Shown in pieces: positions 48,578 to 61,508 of a stretch of 64,000 bases of DNA; within the stretch, counting starts at the first letter, position 1, and each line of letters begins with the position of its first letter. The translations under genes and the position numbers were made by a program. The stretch covers positions 1,054,001 to 1,118,000 of the forward strand of contig CM026425.1 of assembly GCA_014871385.1 (NCBI GenBank), in the 5' to 3' direction. Below the pieces are notes generated by a model. The model worked only from the letters and a program-made list of their open reading frames with translations. It had not been told where the DNA came from and did no database searches. This stretch comes from Ceratodon purpureus (Eukaryota > Streptophyta > Bryopsida > Pseudoditrichales > Ditrichaceae).

Positions 48578-49365
48578 AATTGAGAAACTAGTGGTCTCAA
48601 GTTCAGAGAACTCAAAGGTACGCGGTATAACCTTTAGCATAGCCAGAGAGATTTTAGGGGATGTCATGTTGCACGTAAAATCAATCATAAAAAACGGGAA
48701 TGTCCCACTAATGTACAAATCCTCAGCCTGGTCAGACAATCACTGATGCACAAGCCTATCTTCTGCACATTAAAATTTGCGCATGGATTGGAAGACGCGT
48801 CTCGCATTTGTGCATGTTCTCATTAAAAAGAAAGGGAAACCCTGGTGCTCGCACAACAGCAGAATTGACGCTTGAGTTTCACTGCGCCCCGCAACAAAGA
48901 ACAAAATGACAATTTGTTAAAAGCAGTCAGGGGAAATATTGCCAACCTCACACGTGGTTAGTACGCCTGCAACTCGTACCTCAAAGGAAGCATCAAAACA
49001 AAAACGATGATAGATAAAGTAAACTCCAAAAAATTCATGTACCTGCAACCAACACCCTTGAAGCGTATGTGATTGAAGCACGTCTTGATCAACAGAAATG
49101 AAGTATCCATTGGACCTGCACAATGCCAATAGAGCCCTGTCATCACCCTTTGACCATCCTGTAATATTCCACGATTCTCAGTAATTTGTTGGCTAGCTAA
49201 TAAAAGGGAGTTACTCGTTGGATGCAAGTTTAATGCCTACCTGTGATTGTCAGATTTAAGAATTCTTCAAAAGAATAGCACCAAAAAGCATTACTTCATT
49301 ATAGACATTTAAATAGTTCTTAACATTGTGGAGTAAAAGTTTTGTGCAAGAGTCTAGGAAATACT
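48578..49365 (-). other. Probable 3' UTR and flank of BRUTUS
   Basis: No supported gene on either strand. The part nearest 49,366 should be the BRUTUS 3' UTR. A polyadenylation site could not be fixed. Confidence 0.45.
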
Positions 49366-52300
49366 TCATATGGTGCGAGTATTGTAGGAACCGCATCCTC
49401 CACACTTATGATAAAGCCAGTGAAAAGGTGCAGTAGCCTTCTGCTCACAGTCGTTACACAGAATATCCTGCATGTAATTGGACAAGGCATCAGAAAAGAC
49501 ATACAGCATTCAGAGAGTTACTTGAGGACTTGCGAATTACGTAACACATAAGAAATCCAGTACACAAAAAGTTTTGTACAAATCAATATGAACATATATA
49601 TCAGACATTTTACTTGGCAGGTGACATGTGCAGAGAGATTACCTGGTATCTATTCCTGTATTCGTCAGGAAGCTGCTCAGCAGCCAGCAAAGCATCAAGC
49701 ATACCAAAATAAACCTGCATGATGCAACAAATATACTCAGATGATGACAGGACAGAAATATGAAAGGATGTCTTCAAATTGTAAAAGAAAGATGACACTA
49801 AGACATAGCGAAACTTAGGGCTCAAATATACCGTCAAAGGATATTACGAACAATACGTGTTTCAGCCGAACACAGTTCACTTACCACCATATCTCCGACC
49901 GACTTGCTGCAGATAGGGCAAGTATAGTGACTGCATGTGTAAGTCTGTACATCATGACAGCCAATGTAAGATATACGAGTGACATGATTATTAAAAATGG
50001 TGACTCGTGATTCAAAAGTAAAAGTGAAAGAGAAATCCATTTCAACTATTCAAGAAATAACTGACGGTTGTACAATTTAAAATACTTTTCACCATTTGAG
50101 TTTCAATAATTCTACACACCTTGAAGCAGGCAGAATGCATGAAGTGACCACACGGAAGAGCTTTCACAGGCGTGTTGGATGTGAATAGAAAATCATTGCA
50201 GATTGGGCAATTTGATTCAAGCCCCTTTTCCAAACATTTGTGTTCTTTAAGTTGCATAGCCATGCAAGAGTTGCATGTCATGCAATGAAAAAAATCGATG
50301 CCTAAACCTTTTCCAACACGACAAAGATTGCAGGACGGACAATGATATATATCCCTGCAGTACAAAATCCACCAGCCGTTAAGTCAAATCCTCTTAAATA
50401 ACATATGCTCCTGAAATAAACCCCTAATAATTTGGACTTGAATTAAGCGTTCCAACGGACCAAGATGACAAATCACAAACCAACATGTCAATTTGTCAAC
50501 GGCAGCTTTGATACTTTGCAATGCTTGTTGCATTCCCTATGTAACTATTTAGAAAACGGACTACTGACAAGAAGTAGACAATCCAACTCAATCCAACACT
50601 TTCAACCTCACAAATAAAAATAAAAATGTATGTACCTATTGTCATTGTCGAAGAACTTGCAGATATTACAGAAATAACGAGCCATAGAGTAGCCGTTGCA
50701 TGAAGGAGTGCTACAGATAGCAGCCACGGGCTGCACCTGTAAGCACTGCATGCACATCATCTCCTTTGTTGCATGCCTGTGAGCATCGACAATCTTAGTA
50801 CATTGAAGCTTCTAGACCAAATCAGAGATAGGATACTTTTACAATTAGAACTGTAAAGGATGTCTGTCATAGTTGTGACGAGGAGCACTAAGACGCATGA
50901 CACTATCATTTACAGTAACCCCACGGATCAAATTAAAATGGCGGCTCATTCACACGAAAAATCCTGAACTAAATAAGGTAACATCTAACAGGATAAATGA
51001 TAGTCACTACTTTCAGTTATTATTTAAGGTAGAGATGTACCTATCCATAGAGTGATCACTGACTTCGTCATGACAAAAACGGCATGGGAAAAGGCTGCCA
51101 CAACACGCAGCTCTCAGTTTGCAATTTCGCGTGTAATGCTCACAACCATATACACCATTTACTTCATCCCGATAAGATTTTCTTCGTCCAGGAATATCCG
51201 CAGGATTGTCTCCTTCCTGAGTTGATGTATCATGTGTAACATGCTGCTGCGCTGCAATCCACCGACTGTGAAATGCAAGCTGATTAGAACTGCTGGGTTA
51301 CAATGTGAGAACCAATAGCAAGCATCTCCCACATTGCATGTATCATAATGTAAATTGGTACTTGCAAATAAGCACAAAACTTACAGGATAAATAGAATTA
51401 CCTTGTCATGAGATTTTGCATCAGATAAGCTTTTCGCCGTGGGTCAAGAGAACTGTCACTAGAAACTTTTCGAATGGCTGCTTCCAATTCTTTTTGGTTC
51501 ATCCTGAATATATCACGCCATCCAGGTTTGAAAACTGTATCCTTGTTCCCGTGACCCGAGGCAGGTTTGTCCATGTTAACTACTTGCCTGTCTTCATCAT
51601 CCGTGCAGCAATTGCCTGAATGAACAGAAGCTGAAAATGAGGTTGCATGTCATCAAGAGATTAAGCGTCACAACACAGTACCTGACTGAAGGGTACATTG
51701 TAACCCTACCTAGTAGAGATTGTAGGAGACAAGGCCTGCAGTATAAGCTTTTGAACAAGCGTTACACACCCAATGGGTGCCAAGATTTCAGCTTTAGAAG
51801 TGAACTCCAAACCCATAACCACCTATTGCATAACTGCATCCTACAGATCTATTTTGGATGCATCCCAATTAGTGACTTGCCTGGATGGGTGGCAATTCCA
51901 TGATTAGAAGCTTCAGCCGTAGAAACATTTTCATCTACGTCTGTCTCTCCTGTATTCACTGCGCCTTCAGACAGGTAATCAACAACCATCTGCAGTGATT
52001 CATTTGTGCCCACAGAGGGAACAGGTTGTTTTTCAGAGGACTCTATAGCTTCACCACTGGAAGCTGGATTATTTTTCCACCAGGCCCGCAGCCACTTGTC
52101 AAACATGGTATTTCGAGTTGCCTGTCTCAACGTATCCATCATAATATTCTGTTCGTCTTCTGTAAGAGCTGTTGTGACCCATGGCAGCATTGCCTGGTAA
52201 CAAAATGATATGAGAACTAAGTCTGAATGGTGGTGAAGAAATCAAACATTCAATGAAATGAAATGCTCGTTTTACAATTACAGTTAACATCTATGCATGA

Positions 52301-55300
52301 GGAAAGAAAAAATCATCATACCTGAGGAAGTAAAAGTCAACATACCTGCAGCACTTCAGCACCGGTGGTTCCAATAATGCGCCCTACGATTTGATCCTGC
52401 TCCTCAATGCTGAAATGAACACCAAAAAGAGGCCAAAGCTCTTTCTCCTCCCTTGAAACATGGTGATCAAGGCTGACTCTGATGGATTTGCACATTCTTT
52501 GCAGCTTGCCTGCTAGATTCCTTCGCTGAACCATTTCAGTTTCCAAATAATCGTTCTCTATAAGCGTGTACAGTGTAGATAGTTCCAGTAGTACCTTCAA
52601 CAAAGAAGAATAATATATCAGCTCAAGAGCGTAAACCAAGTAGAGGAAGAGCCCAACAATATTCAAAAAACTAAACAAGCCCATAAAGGCAAAAAATTTG
52701 AAGTACAAATGAAGGCGAAGAGAATCACCTCCGCAATATCTTTGAATAATTGCTCCTCTTGCTTGTGATCGATCGTATATGAATGGCTTACATTATGCAG
52801 AGCCTCCTTCGCTTCCAGTGCTGGAAAGACTATATCATCCTCGGCATTGCTATGTGCTCTGTACAGGCCCCACAGAAACTGAAACCTCCCCTGGAACTGC
52901 CTGAGAAAATCCTCATCACAGTCGGCTAGTTTTGCAGATTCGATATCCAGGTATTCGAGGTCCTTCCTAATAGCTTTGTGGAATTGAAAGATATGGTCAA
53001 TTGGCTTTGGCCCTGAATCAGAAATAGGACCTTTATCGTTTCCCCATCCAAAAAGCCCAGAGTTCAATGAACTACTAGTTGAGGTTGCTGTATACGGCAA
53101 TAAGGTTGGCCCAGAAGGACGGCCACTGATACTGCCACAACCTAGCCCAGGGGCACAACATGTCGATGCCCCTCCACAACGATTACTGCTCTTCATAACC
53201 TCAACTGGAGAATCTCCACTTCTCTCCTCCATTTCACCCCCTCGTGGACGCTTTGGTGCTCGCGTATCAAGAGTTTCCAGAGGATCATCTGGCCCATGCA
53301 CACTACCAACCTCAATTGAATTTTGCTTCAAATCCGGCGGAGGGAGGGTTGATCCGCTTTGCAAATTTGTGGTTTCAACCCCTGCACTACGTTTCATTCT
53401 CATAACAGGGCATTCATCAGAATGAGATGAAGAGAGACAGCGAATGCTCCCAGCACTTGAGAGATTTTGTGGATGCCCTTTGCATGCCCATCCTGAAAAG
53501 AGGGTCACAAGAGCTATATCTTCAACAGGGGCTGCAGAACCAGACACAATAACGTCAGCAAGCAATGTAGCTGGTCACAACGAGCTCAAGAATTCTCGCA
53601 AGATTCATCTACGCACATGAAGAAAAGGAGACCTTGCAGTTATACCTGCCAGCCGCATGTTCTGAAGCATTTCTTTTGCTTCGTCCTCACTTAAAATGGC
53701 AACCAACCATGGAAGAACTCGCTCCAGCAACTTCAAGGGCATCACCCTTAGACTCTGATATAATAAAGCACGTTGTTCTTCAATACTAGAATGTGATTGC
53801 GTGAAACGCAGTACCTGGACAGAGGATGACCAATAGCACTGTCAAGAATCTACAGCTGATTGAGATACGCATATAAAATGCAGCACAAAACGGCAGATTG
53901 AAGTTCCAATTTTATTCATAACGTGAACTGAACAACGTAGTCACTAGACCATCTTCAAAATATCGCTAATGTCAAACCTGACATTGCTAACACCTGTTAC
54001 TTCACATCAAAACCTGGATAAGAACTGTATTAAGATGAACATGTGAAAGCATACTTCTTACTTTTTGTAACGTCTATGAAAGAATACTTGCAGATTACAA
54101 GAAAATAAAGAAGATGAAAATATATGAGACATACCTGAACCTCCTCCTCCTCCAAAAGATGCTGTTGAATTGACTCCACAATAAGCTCAGCTTTCTCGCA
54201 AAGTTCACGATGCAATTGAGCAACTGTTGTACTGTTGTTCACCGCTGCCTGCACACCCTCGAGCAATCGAAGCACATCCTCAAATCGTCGGTCTTTCTCA
54301 GCATGGTCCATGAGATACGTCACCCGCTCCTGAACTTTCTGGTGTAGAGTAGGACACATTAACTTATCCTCCACCGAGCTGCCAAATCACTCAATATATC
54401 ATTATCCAGTCCATAGTCAATAAATGCAGCTTCATAATAGGAAATCACACCCATTGAAGCAAGTTTGAACCTTTCCAGCATTTTTTTTAATCTTTTATTA
54501 ATATATGAAAAGATCTATCTATTGAGGATCTACTTTGTCGATGTAAAATTAACTCTGTTAGAATAGCTGAACCAACACAAGAACATCTCACCTTTGAAAA
54601 TTGCAAACATCAGCCAAAAACTGTGACCGCTCAATAAAAGCCGTGAGCTTAGCTGGAGATAAAGCTCCCAACGATTGGATTTGAGCTGCTTCTTTAGCGA
54701 TTTCTTGCAGCTCTTTTCGGATTGCATTATGCCAATAAAGAAGCTCTTTGAGAGGAGAAACCAATGGCCCGCTTTTCAATGATTTACTTTGTAAATCTTC
54801 TTTGATCACTGAGCTCTCTCTATCAAGTGCCCATGACATAGCTAAGTCTCCTGCAACCCTCGAGTCAATTGCAGCCCAGGCAGCTGACTCTGCATCTGTA
54901 TTTGCTTTGGGAATATCGAAAGCGTCTACAGCTCTATTCCCCCCTCTTAGCCATGCAAGAACCACCTACACCACAAAACAGATGGACGAAAAATAAAATC
55001 AACGAATCGAATAATGTCTGACATTCTAAACAAGACCTGAACACAAGAGAATCAAGTAATTTTAATCTCACCCTCCAAACACCCACTTGCCAAGAGTGAT
55101 TACAACTAAATTAGACATTTCACAAGCACACTTGCCTTGTCAAGTGCCCTAGGTTACATCAACAACAGGGCTAACACTTCCTCAAAGACCTTCTTTCGTA
55201 AAAAATACGTATTAAACGTAATCAAGAACTTCGACGATCACACGCCATGTGATACTGGCGACGAAATCGATCAAAAGCTAGACTGCTGATCCTACTACAG

Positions 55301-57271
55301 CAGTGTAGGGAAAATTTGAAAAGTTTGTAGCAAGCAACGCCAAAGACGTAAGAACTACTCTCCAATGTGATTGACGTCTACCATTCAGAGATGGCTGGGC
55401 CTTTCGATGCACAACTTAATATCAGAGACTTTAAGTCTTTGAGTCACCCTTCAGACCCTAAAAACAAACGATCAAGGCTTCAGGCAGAAAACAAATACAT
55501 AACTTACTCCTTTCTCAAAATCAGAGGGAACCTCAATCGAGTTCAACTCCTTCAAAATATTTACTGTCTAAGATTTCCCTCGGATAAATGGGATGCAGTA
55601 CAGTTTGGGTATCAACTGCTTGACTGTAACTGGACACAAGGGAACTGGTAATCCAACCTGCTGAAGCAACTCCTCCGGTGGAACGACTTCACACATGACA
55701 GTCACCATTTGTTGACGCTCCTCATCTGAGAGAGAAGAAGCAAGCCAAGGCAGAAATTTCTCCATAAGATTCACAGGAATACTGCAGATAAACTGCCAAA
55801 CCAGTCCAGCCTGCTCCTTGTAGGTAAAGTTTTGCATCAGAAGAGGAAATACCTGCACATAATGAGGAAAAGGATATTCATATCTGTTGAAGGAGTCATC
55901 GGATACTCCATGAAAGACTGAAGCGAGACAATAGAAAATTGAAAAATCGCAAAAAGTGGAGTAGATACTTCAACGATCTCCACACAGACAACTTGTATCA
56001 TTTGAAATTGGACCAAACCCAAGTTGAAGTGCTTCAGATAAAATTGTAAGGACTAAGACAACAGAACAGTGTAGATAATGGAAGTTCAGAACTTGAAGTC
56101 AGCAAGGATAGGAAATTCGCTAGAGAAGCACGATATCGCATGCTACTCACCAAACACATGTACTAAAGAAGAGCGTCAACATATGCACACTAATTAATGT
56201 GGAACAGCTTTTCAATACTACATGGGTCGGCGATTTCATGAGCACCAGAACTGAACTGTGATGTTTGCAAACACCAAAAGCTAATCGAACGGGCAGAATA
56301 TGTGTTTACACTCGAAGCCTGAACTTCTGAACTGAGAAGTCAACTTTAGAAGAATGATCTGTAAAAGGAGGTTCTAGAATAGCCTCCTGCAAACTAAGTA
56401 CATACTGAGCGCGGTTAGGAAGTCATGCCCTATCCGGGGTAGGGCCTGAAAATAAGTTGTACCTGTTCTTCCTCCTTAGCCAAATGCTGGCACAAAGTGG
56501 TATGCAGGGCCTGCGTGCAACAAACAAGCTCCGAGTGCAAAGTGGAAGCAACTTTCCCCTCTTCAGTTAGAGCAGCACTTAAAAGGCATGCTATCTGGTC
56601 AAATAAATTGCTTTCCACTTGATGCTCCAACGAGTAGGAATGCGCAACATTCTTAACACGCGAATCAAGGGCGGGAAGTATAACCTGTCCCACGCAGACA
56701 CAATTCACCATACTATAAGATCTCGCATCACAGGCTCGTCAGAGAGAGAACAAGAATATCTATAACTATATCCTGACAGAGTGTGCTTACAAAGTATCCC
56801 CAAAGGAACAGAATAATTGAAAGTAGACAATTAGCAGGGAGAAGCTGCTTAATAGAGTCCAAAGCATGTGTCAGTTTCAAGCAGCAGAACTTATTGCTAG
56901 GATGCCACTCTAATTAGTCTTCAAATCTCGCACTCAAAGCACAAGATTCACAGCGATGGTCTCTACGAATTAAATCAATAATTAGCTCAAAGAAAACTGA
57001 CCTCATCTTCTGCACTGCAGTAATGCTTGTATATTGTACGCAGAAACCTGTATCGGTCGATCAGGGCCTGAATATCCTTCTCAGTTCCATTCTCGACTGC
57101 CAACGCATCCCTGTGCAACCTATCCACTTCCACGCGGATGGCTTTGTGGAAATATACAAACTCGATGATGGGAGAAGCCAGCGGCACACATGACACGCCC
57201 ATTCCGAGTGAGGTGATCAATGGCGTCGGGACTGACCGATAAGAATGGGGAATCGCGACTGAAGTCGCCAT
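49366..57271 (-). CDS. BTS: BRUTUS-like hemerythrin / RING E3 ligase (iron sensor), complete
   Basis: Sixteen exons: 57271-57002, 56684-56463, 55852-55658, 54965-54592, 54378-54135, 53814-53646, 53531-52729, 52594-52346, 52193-51881, 51615-51402, 51265-51041, 50776-50636, 50354-50120, 49944-49885, 49714-49643, 49467-49366. All phases agree and give 1,295 residues, close to the usual 1,250. Three hemerythrin domains lie at about 36-190 ([22 protein letters not shown]), 300-475 and 665-830 ([24 protein letters not shown]). The middle one has lost ligands (CNFQSSVEDK), as in known BTS. Then come CHY and CTCHY zinc fingers (from [15 protein letters not shown], about 1058), a RING (CPICND...CGHFMH...CPIC, about 1195-1235) and a C-terminal zinc ribbon. 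The protein binds Fe through hemerythrin sites and ubiquitinates bHLH regulators of iron uptake. The intron after 51881 is GC-AG. Confidence 0.95.
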
Positions 57272-58620
57272 TTACGCGGACCTAATGAAGCCAATTCCCA
57301 TTGCAAGAAGCCCGTCCCCCTGCTCCCGTTCCCGCAGCCTCTCTGCCTATCTCGTGAACTTATCCCAAGTATTAATTGCGAGTATTCCCTGAGCAAATTT
57401 CCTGGCAGTGTGCCCGCTCCAATGTCTCAGAAGCGAAAAAAACCACATACCAGCAGGCAATCCCGCCTCGTCGCTCCACGTCCACCTCCACAATCCATAA
57501 ACTCCACTTTAAAATTCGTGAAAGCGGTTATAAACGCATCTCTCCGCAAGCTCGATCAAGATCCTGCAAATAACTCGATTCAGCAATCCCTAAATCCGCG
57601 GGACCATGCAAAAGTCGACCTATCCGATGTGCACCGCACAAATGCAGCCAAACAGGTTACCATGGCAGGGACCGGGGCGACGCGGGGAAGCGAGGAGACG
57701 AAACATGAAAAAAGAGAGAGAGACAGAGACAGAGACAGAGACAAAGACAGAGACAGAGACAGGAAGAAGAAAAGGGAGGAGTGAAAAGAGAAGAGAGCAG
57801 GCAGGGGCAGGGGCAGGGGCAGGGAGTAGTTGGCGGAAAGGCAATGACGTGAACAGGTGGACGCCCTAATTGCGGGTGCGCCTCCCAGCGCGAGAGAGAA
57901 AGTATAGCGGAACAGCAAAGGACGATGCAACAGTTGCAGGAACAAGGAGGGGAAGGAAGCGGAGGTCGAAATTGCAAGGAAGGGAGAAGGGAGAAATGAG
58001 CGGTGGAAGGGAAGGAGGGAAGGCGCAGCAGGAAAGGCGGCGACGCAACGGGAAACAAACGAAGGGAGGGGGGGGAGAGCAAGAGATGCTAAGTTTCTAT
58101 GGACTTTAGAAGGCCATCGGGTTCGAGGGAGAGAGAGAGGGAGGGAGGGAGAGAGAGACAGAGAGAGAGGGAGGGGGGGGGAGAGGCGCTGGATGGGTGG
58201 GTGAGTGCGAGTGGAGTGAGCGAGTGACGGGCACCGGATTCAGGCAGTGAGGCTGGGCTGGGCTGGGCTGGCCCTGAGGAGGGCAGCCTAGGCACTCAGT
58301 CAGTCATTCAGTCATTCGCCCCCCCTGTCCCATGAGCCTGCTCCTGCTCCTGCTCCTGCTCCTTCTCCTTTTAGGGATTTCGCTTTCCCTCCTTCCCTTT
58401 AGGCATTCCCGTCTGCCTTCCCTGCCTGCCCCTGCCCTGCCCTGCCCTGCCTGCTTGCCCTGCCCTGCCCTGCCTGCCCTGCCTGCCCTGCCCTGCCTGC
58501 TTTCCCTGCCCTGCTTTCCCTGCCCTGCCGGACATGGGGTGACGGAGTCCTATGCGAACGGACACACGGACGACCACGACCACGACGACGACGACGGCGG
58601 CGTGGGAACATGATGATATG
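57272..58620 (-). promoter_or_regulatory. Promoter/leader region of BRUTUS with several microsatellites
   Basis: Simple repeats dominate: (GAGACA)n at 57,715-57,762, GGGGCA repeats at 57,803-57,826, a GA-rich tract at 58,125-58,180, GGGCT repeats near 58,255, (CTGCTC)n at 58,338-58,362 and a TGCCC minisatellite at 58,425-58,525. Read on the gene's strand these give the same CT-rich character as the other two host-gene leaders. No coding region is supported on either strand. Confidence 0.5.
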
Positions 58621-59179
58621 ATGTAAGTTAGCCTAGCCACCGTGTGGGCGCGGGCCTCGCAGGGGCACACGGAATGTTGTGCTGGCATGTGGAACTGGGG
58701 ATTGCAGCACATGCCTCCACAGGTCCCACCCCTCCTGCCAAGCCCTGGTTTTCACAAGGTTTTCGCCTCTCCACATTCAAAAACCTTGAATTGAAACTGC
58801 AAAACAAATTGCAACCTGCCCATAAAAAGATTTCAAAAAGAACAAATTCTAAATAAGTCTCTTCCAATGTTGGTAATATTTTTAGTTATTTTTTAGTTTG
58901 AAAAAATACAAAACAAAAAGAAAGGCACAATGTAAGCTACATTTATCAAGCCATTGGAATGCAATGATGCTTGTTTGGAGAAACATGAAGGATAGGAGAA
59001 TTTATCTACTCGTTTGAAGGATAACTAGCTCTTTATATTTTAATTTTTGAACATGTTTATATATACTATTTCTTATTCAATTGTAAGTTTATTTTCAATT
59101 ATAATCTTTATGCCACATTTAAGTAAATCTGGACTTTCAATAGTCCAGATTGGTCAAAGTCCAACTGAAATATGATGGG
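58621..59179. other. Intergenic DNA
   Basis: No gene or repeat recognised; turns AT-rich after 58,780. Confidence 0.45.
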
Positions 59180-59620
59180 TAGGGTGAATCGTAGGATCAT
59201 ATAATCCCGCAAAGACCTAACCGTTTTATGAAATTGAGAGAGACGATAAAGGTTAGAAATGAAAAATACAGCAAAAATTGCTCAAGATTGTGTGCGGATC
59301 TTATCAAGCATGTGGATATTAAAGATTGGCAACTTGTAAAACACCGTAAGATCCTACTATCCATGGTAAGTAGGTATATATAAACACTTCACGTTAGAAC
59401 ATTACATAAACAGTAAAGAAGACTCCAAGAGTATTCATACGAAAGTTATCAAACATGTGGGTATTGTAATATTTAGAAGTAGTAAGCAGGACCGTAAGAT
59501 CCTACGATGTTTGCCAACCTAGGTGTAAAAACACATCACATTATTTGGATTCTGTGAAATGTAAAGAAAAATCCAAATCGGAGTACAGCGTCTTACAGGA
59601 TCGTAGGAAACCAGCACAGA
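59180..59620. repeat. ~150-bp tandem array with degenerate palindromes
   Basis: Palindromes ATCGTAGGATCATATAAT (59188), ACCGTAAGATCCTACTAT (59343) and ACCGTAAGATCCTACGAT (59491) are spaced 155 and 148 bp. A fourth half-site lies at about 59,600. Shared unit text includes TTATCAA(G/A)CATGTGG and AACA(C)AGTAAAGAA(G/A)A-type blocks. The left arms CCGTAA match the MITE-like elements in 43-48.6 kb. Confidence 0.7.
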
Positions 59621-60190
59621 GCCGGAAAGTCACTGAACCAATCCAATGGATCGGAAAAAGAGGAAACAAAGGACCTGAAAAGAGGGAAAACCTCCGGGAA
59701 CGAGACAAGCTCGGGAAAAGTCCTGAAACGACTCACAGTCACCACCTAGTCCAAAAGAGCAGAAAAAACTAATCAAAAGGAACAAAGGGGCGTGAATGTG
59801 TCCAAAACTAAAAAGGACTAAAATGAAAGCTACCCTGAGCAACTAATGTACTATCTACTCAGGCTAACTAAAACTTCAACCCATTTCAACTACATGAGAC
59901 TAATCCGTGAATGGCAAAATTAAGGTGAACAATGTCGTATTGATTGACAGAGTCTTCAGATTCCCGTGTAGAAGAGAACCGTTGCCGCGGATGAAAAGTG
60001 AGCAGGTGGGTGAGGAACCCGCCAGTGCTCACACTTCCAACTTGTAAGCAGCTTCTAAATACTTACAAGCCAATAGTATGTTACTAGACAAAAAAAACCA
60101 AAAAGCTTGCCCCGAGATTAGAACCTCCGAGTATGTGCAGTAGTCTATGCCAACGAAGGCCGCTGATGGTGGATGGTGATACTTGAGAAC

Positions 60191-60697
60191 TTATTTTCGA
60201 CCAGGAGGATACAGTTCCTTGAAAGATGGGGTCAGGAAATTCGGCCCTAAGTAGGGCATAGCTCTCCAGCAATCTCTGTATTCCTCCGACTCTGTAGTCA
60301 GCTCAAGACGGTCGGCTTCGTCCGCAGTGTGGTCTCGATCGCTAGAAGCCGCTGCCTCAGAAAGCTCGGGGTTGAAATTATCCGAATTAGCCGCCACCTC
60401 CCCTGTGTGGCTGAAGTGAACGCTGCCAACACTCTCGGACTCCTCAGACTCCTCGGACTCCTCGAACGTCAGTGGGAAGGCGATGCCGGAAGCCTTAGAG
60501 ATCTCCAGCAACTCTATTGTGTGAGCAATACTCCAATCCCACTCCGCACCTGGCTGAAGAACGCGTGTGATGTATTTGAAAGCAGGAATAGCTCTGTTGC
60601 GTGAACGGGCAACCACCGCCCTAAACCATGGCCGGAGCTCCTCGACGTCAGCCGGTGTCTCCTGTATAAACCAGTCATTGCTACCCCGCCTCCCCAT
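60191..60697 (-). CDS. Acidic accessory protein of the element (168 residues)
   Basis: ATG at 60697, stop at 60191-60193. An N-terminal basic/aromatic part (GRRGSNDWFIQETPADVEEL, RPWFRAVVARSRNRAIPAFKYI) is followed by a Glu/Ser repeat (FEESEESEESESVGS), an acidic stretch and a conserved-looking tail (YLGPNFLTPSFKELYPPGRK). It lies on the transposase strand, about 0.8 kb downstream of it, separated by the 92-bp array. Possible introns were not tested. No family recognised; placement suggests an element protein rather than a host gene. Confidence 0.45.
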   Translation of the reverse strand: MGRRGSNDWFIQETPADVEELRPWFRAVVARSRNRAIPAFKYITRVLQPGAEWDWSIAHTIELLEISKASGIAFPLTFEESEESEESESVGSVHFSHTGEVAANSDNFNPELSEAAASSDRDHTADEADRLELTTESEEYRDCWRAMPYLGPNFLTPSFKELYPPGRK

Positions 60698-61074
60698 AAC
60701 GACAAAATATTTGACAATATGCGACTAACTTCTGCAGTTTGTAACTAACTTCTACAGTATGCGACCTTCTTCTACAGTATCCGGCTGGAGTTCGTCTACT
60801 AAACTGGTAAAAATTCTAGTAATCCACTTCTTCTAGGGTTTCTGGACGTCTACTAGCCAACGTTCACCAATCCTAGTAGCGCCTAGGCTCCTACTCAGCG
60901 ATAAGAAAACATTATTAGGACTAGGACTAGCTTAACTAGCTGACAGCTGAAGGAAAGAAGCACATCTAAAACTGAATAATCACTCAGCAACCAGGCAGAG
61001 GCAAAAGCAGCATAAACGAGTGCAGTTTGATTAAAAAAAGTAAAATCCGAACAGATGTAGCGAATGTTCAACAG
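60698..61074. other. Spacer upstream of the accessory gene
   Basis: Contains short repeats of ACTTCTGCAGT/ACTTCTACAGTATGCGA at 60,725-60,780 and CACTCAGCAACCAGGCAGAGG (60,985), a drifted piece of the adjacent 92-bp unit. Likely promoter region of the accessory gene. Confidence 0.4.
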
Positions 61075-61462
61075 GGTCGTAGGATCCTACGATCTCTTTA
61101 CGAGTACTCCTGGGCAAAACGAAGCACTTCTAAAACAAAATAATCTCATAGCAACCAGGTAGAGGAGATCGTAGGATCCTACGATCTCTTTACGAGTACT
61201 CCTGGGCAAAAAGAAGCACTTCTAAAACTGAATAATCTCATAGCAACCAGGTAGAGAAGATCGTTGGATCCTACGATCTCTTTACGAGTACTCCTGGGCA
61301 AAACGAAGCACTTCTAAAACTGAATAATCTCATACCAACCAGGTAGAGGAGATCGTAGGATCCTACGATCTCTTTACGAGTACTCCTGGGCAAAACGAAG
61401 CACTACTAAAACTGAATAATCTCATACCAACCAGGTAGAGGAGATCGTGGGATCCCACGATC
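61075..61462. repeat. 92-bp tandem array with five palindromes
   Basis: GATCGTAGGATCCTACGATC-type palindromes start at 61075, 61167, 61259, 61351 and 61443, exactly 92 bp apart. The unit reads CTCTTTACGAGTACTCCTGG, GCAAAACGAAGCACTTCTAA, AACTGAATAATCTCATA, CAACCAGGTAGAGGA. In the last copy both arms change together (GTGGGATCCCAC), so symmetry is kept by compensating changes. The array lies just downstream of the transposase stop. Confidence 0.95.
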
Positions 61463-61508
61463 TAGCGACAAAACTCTGGATGGATATGGGGGATAAATTA
61501 TGCGACGG

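Noticed and set aside
57410-58613. Arg/Asp repeat and poly-Leu frames upstream of BRUTUS
   Set aside because: Produced by GACAGA, CTGCTC and TGCCC simple repeats; they lack splice or homology support.
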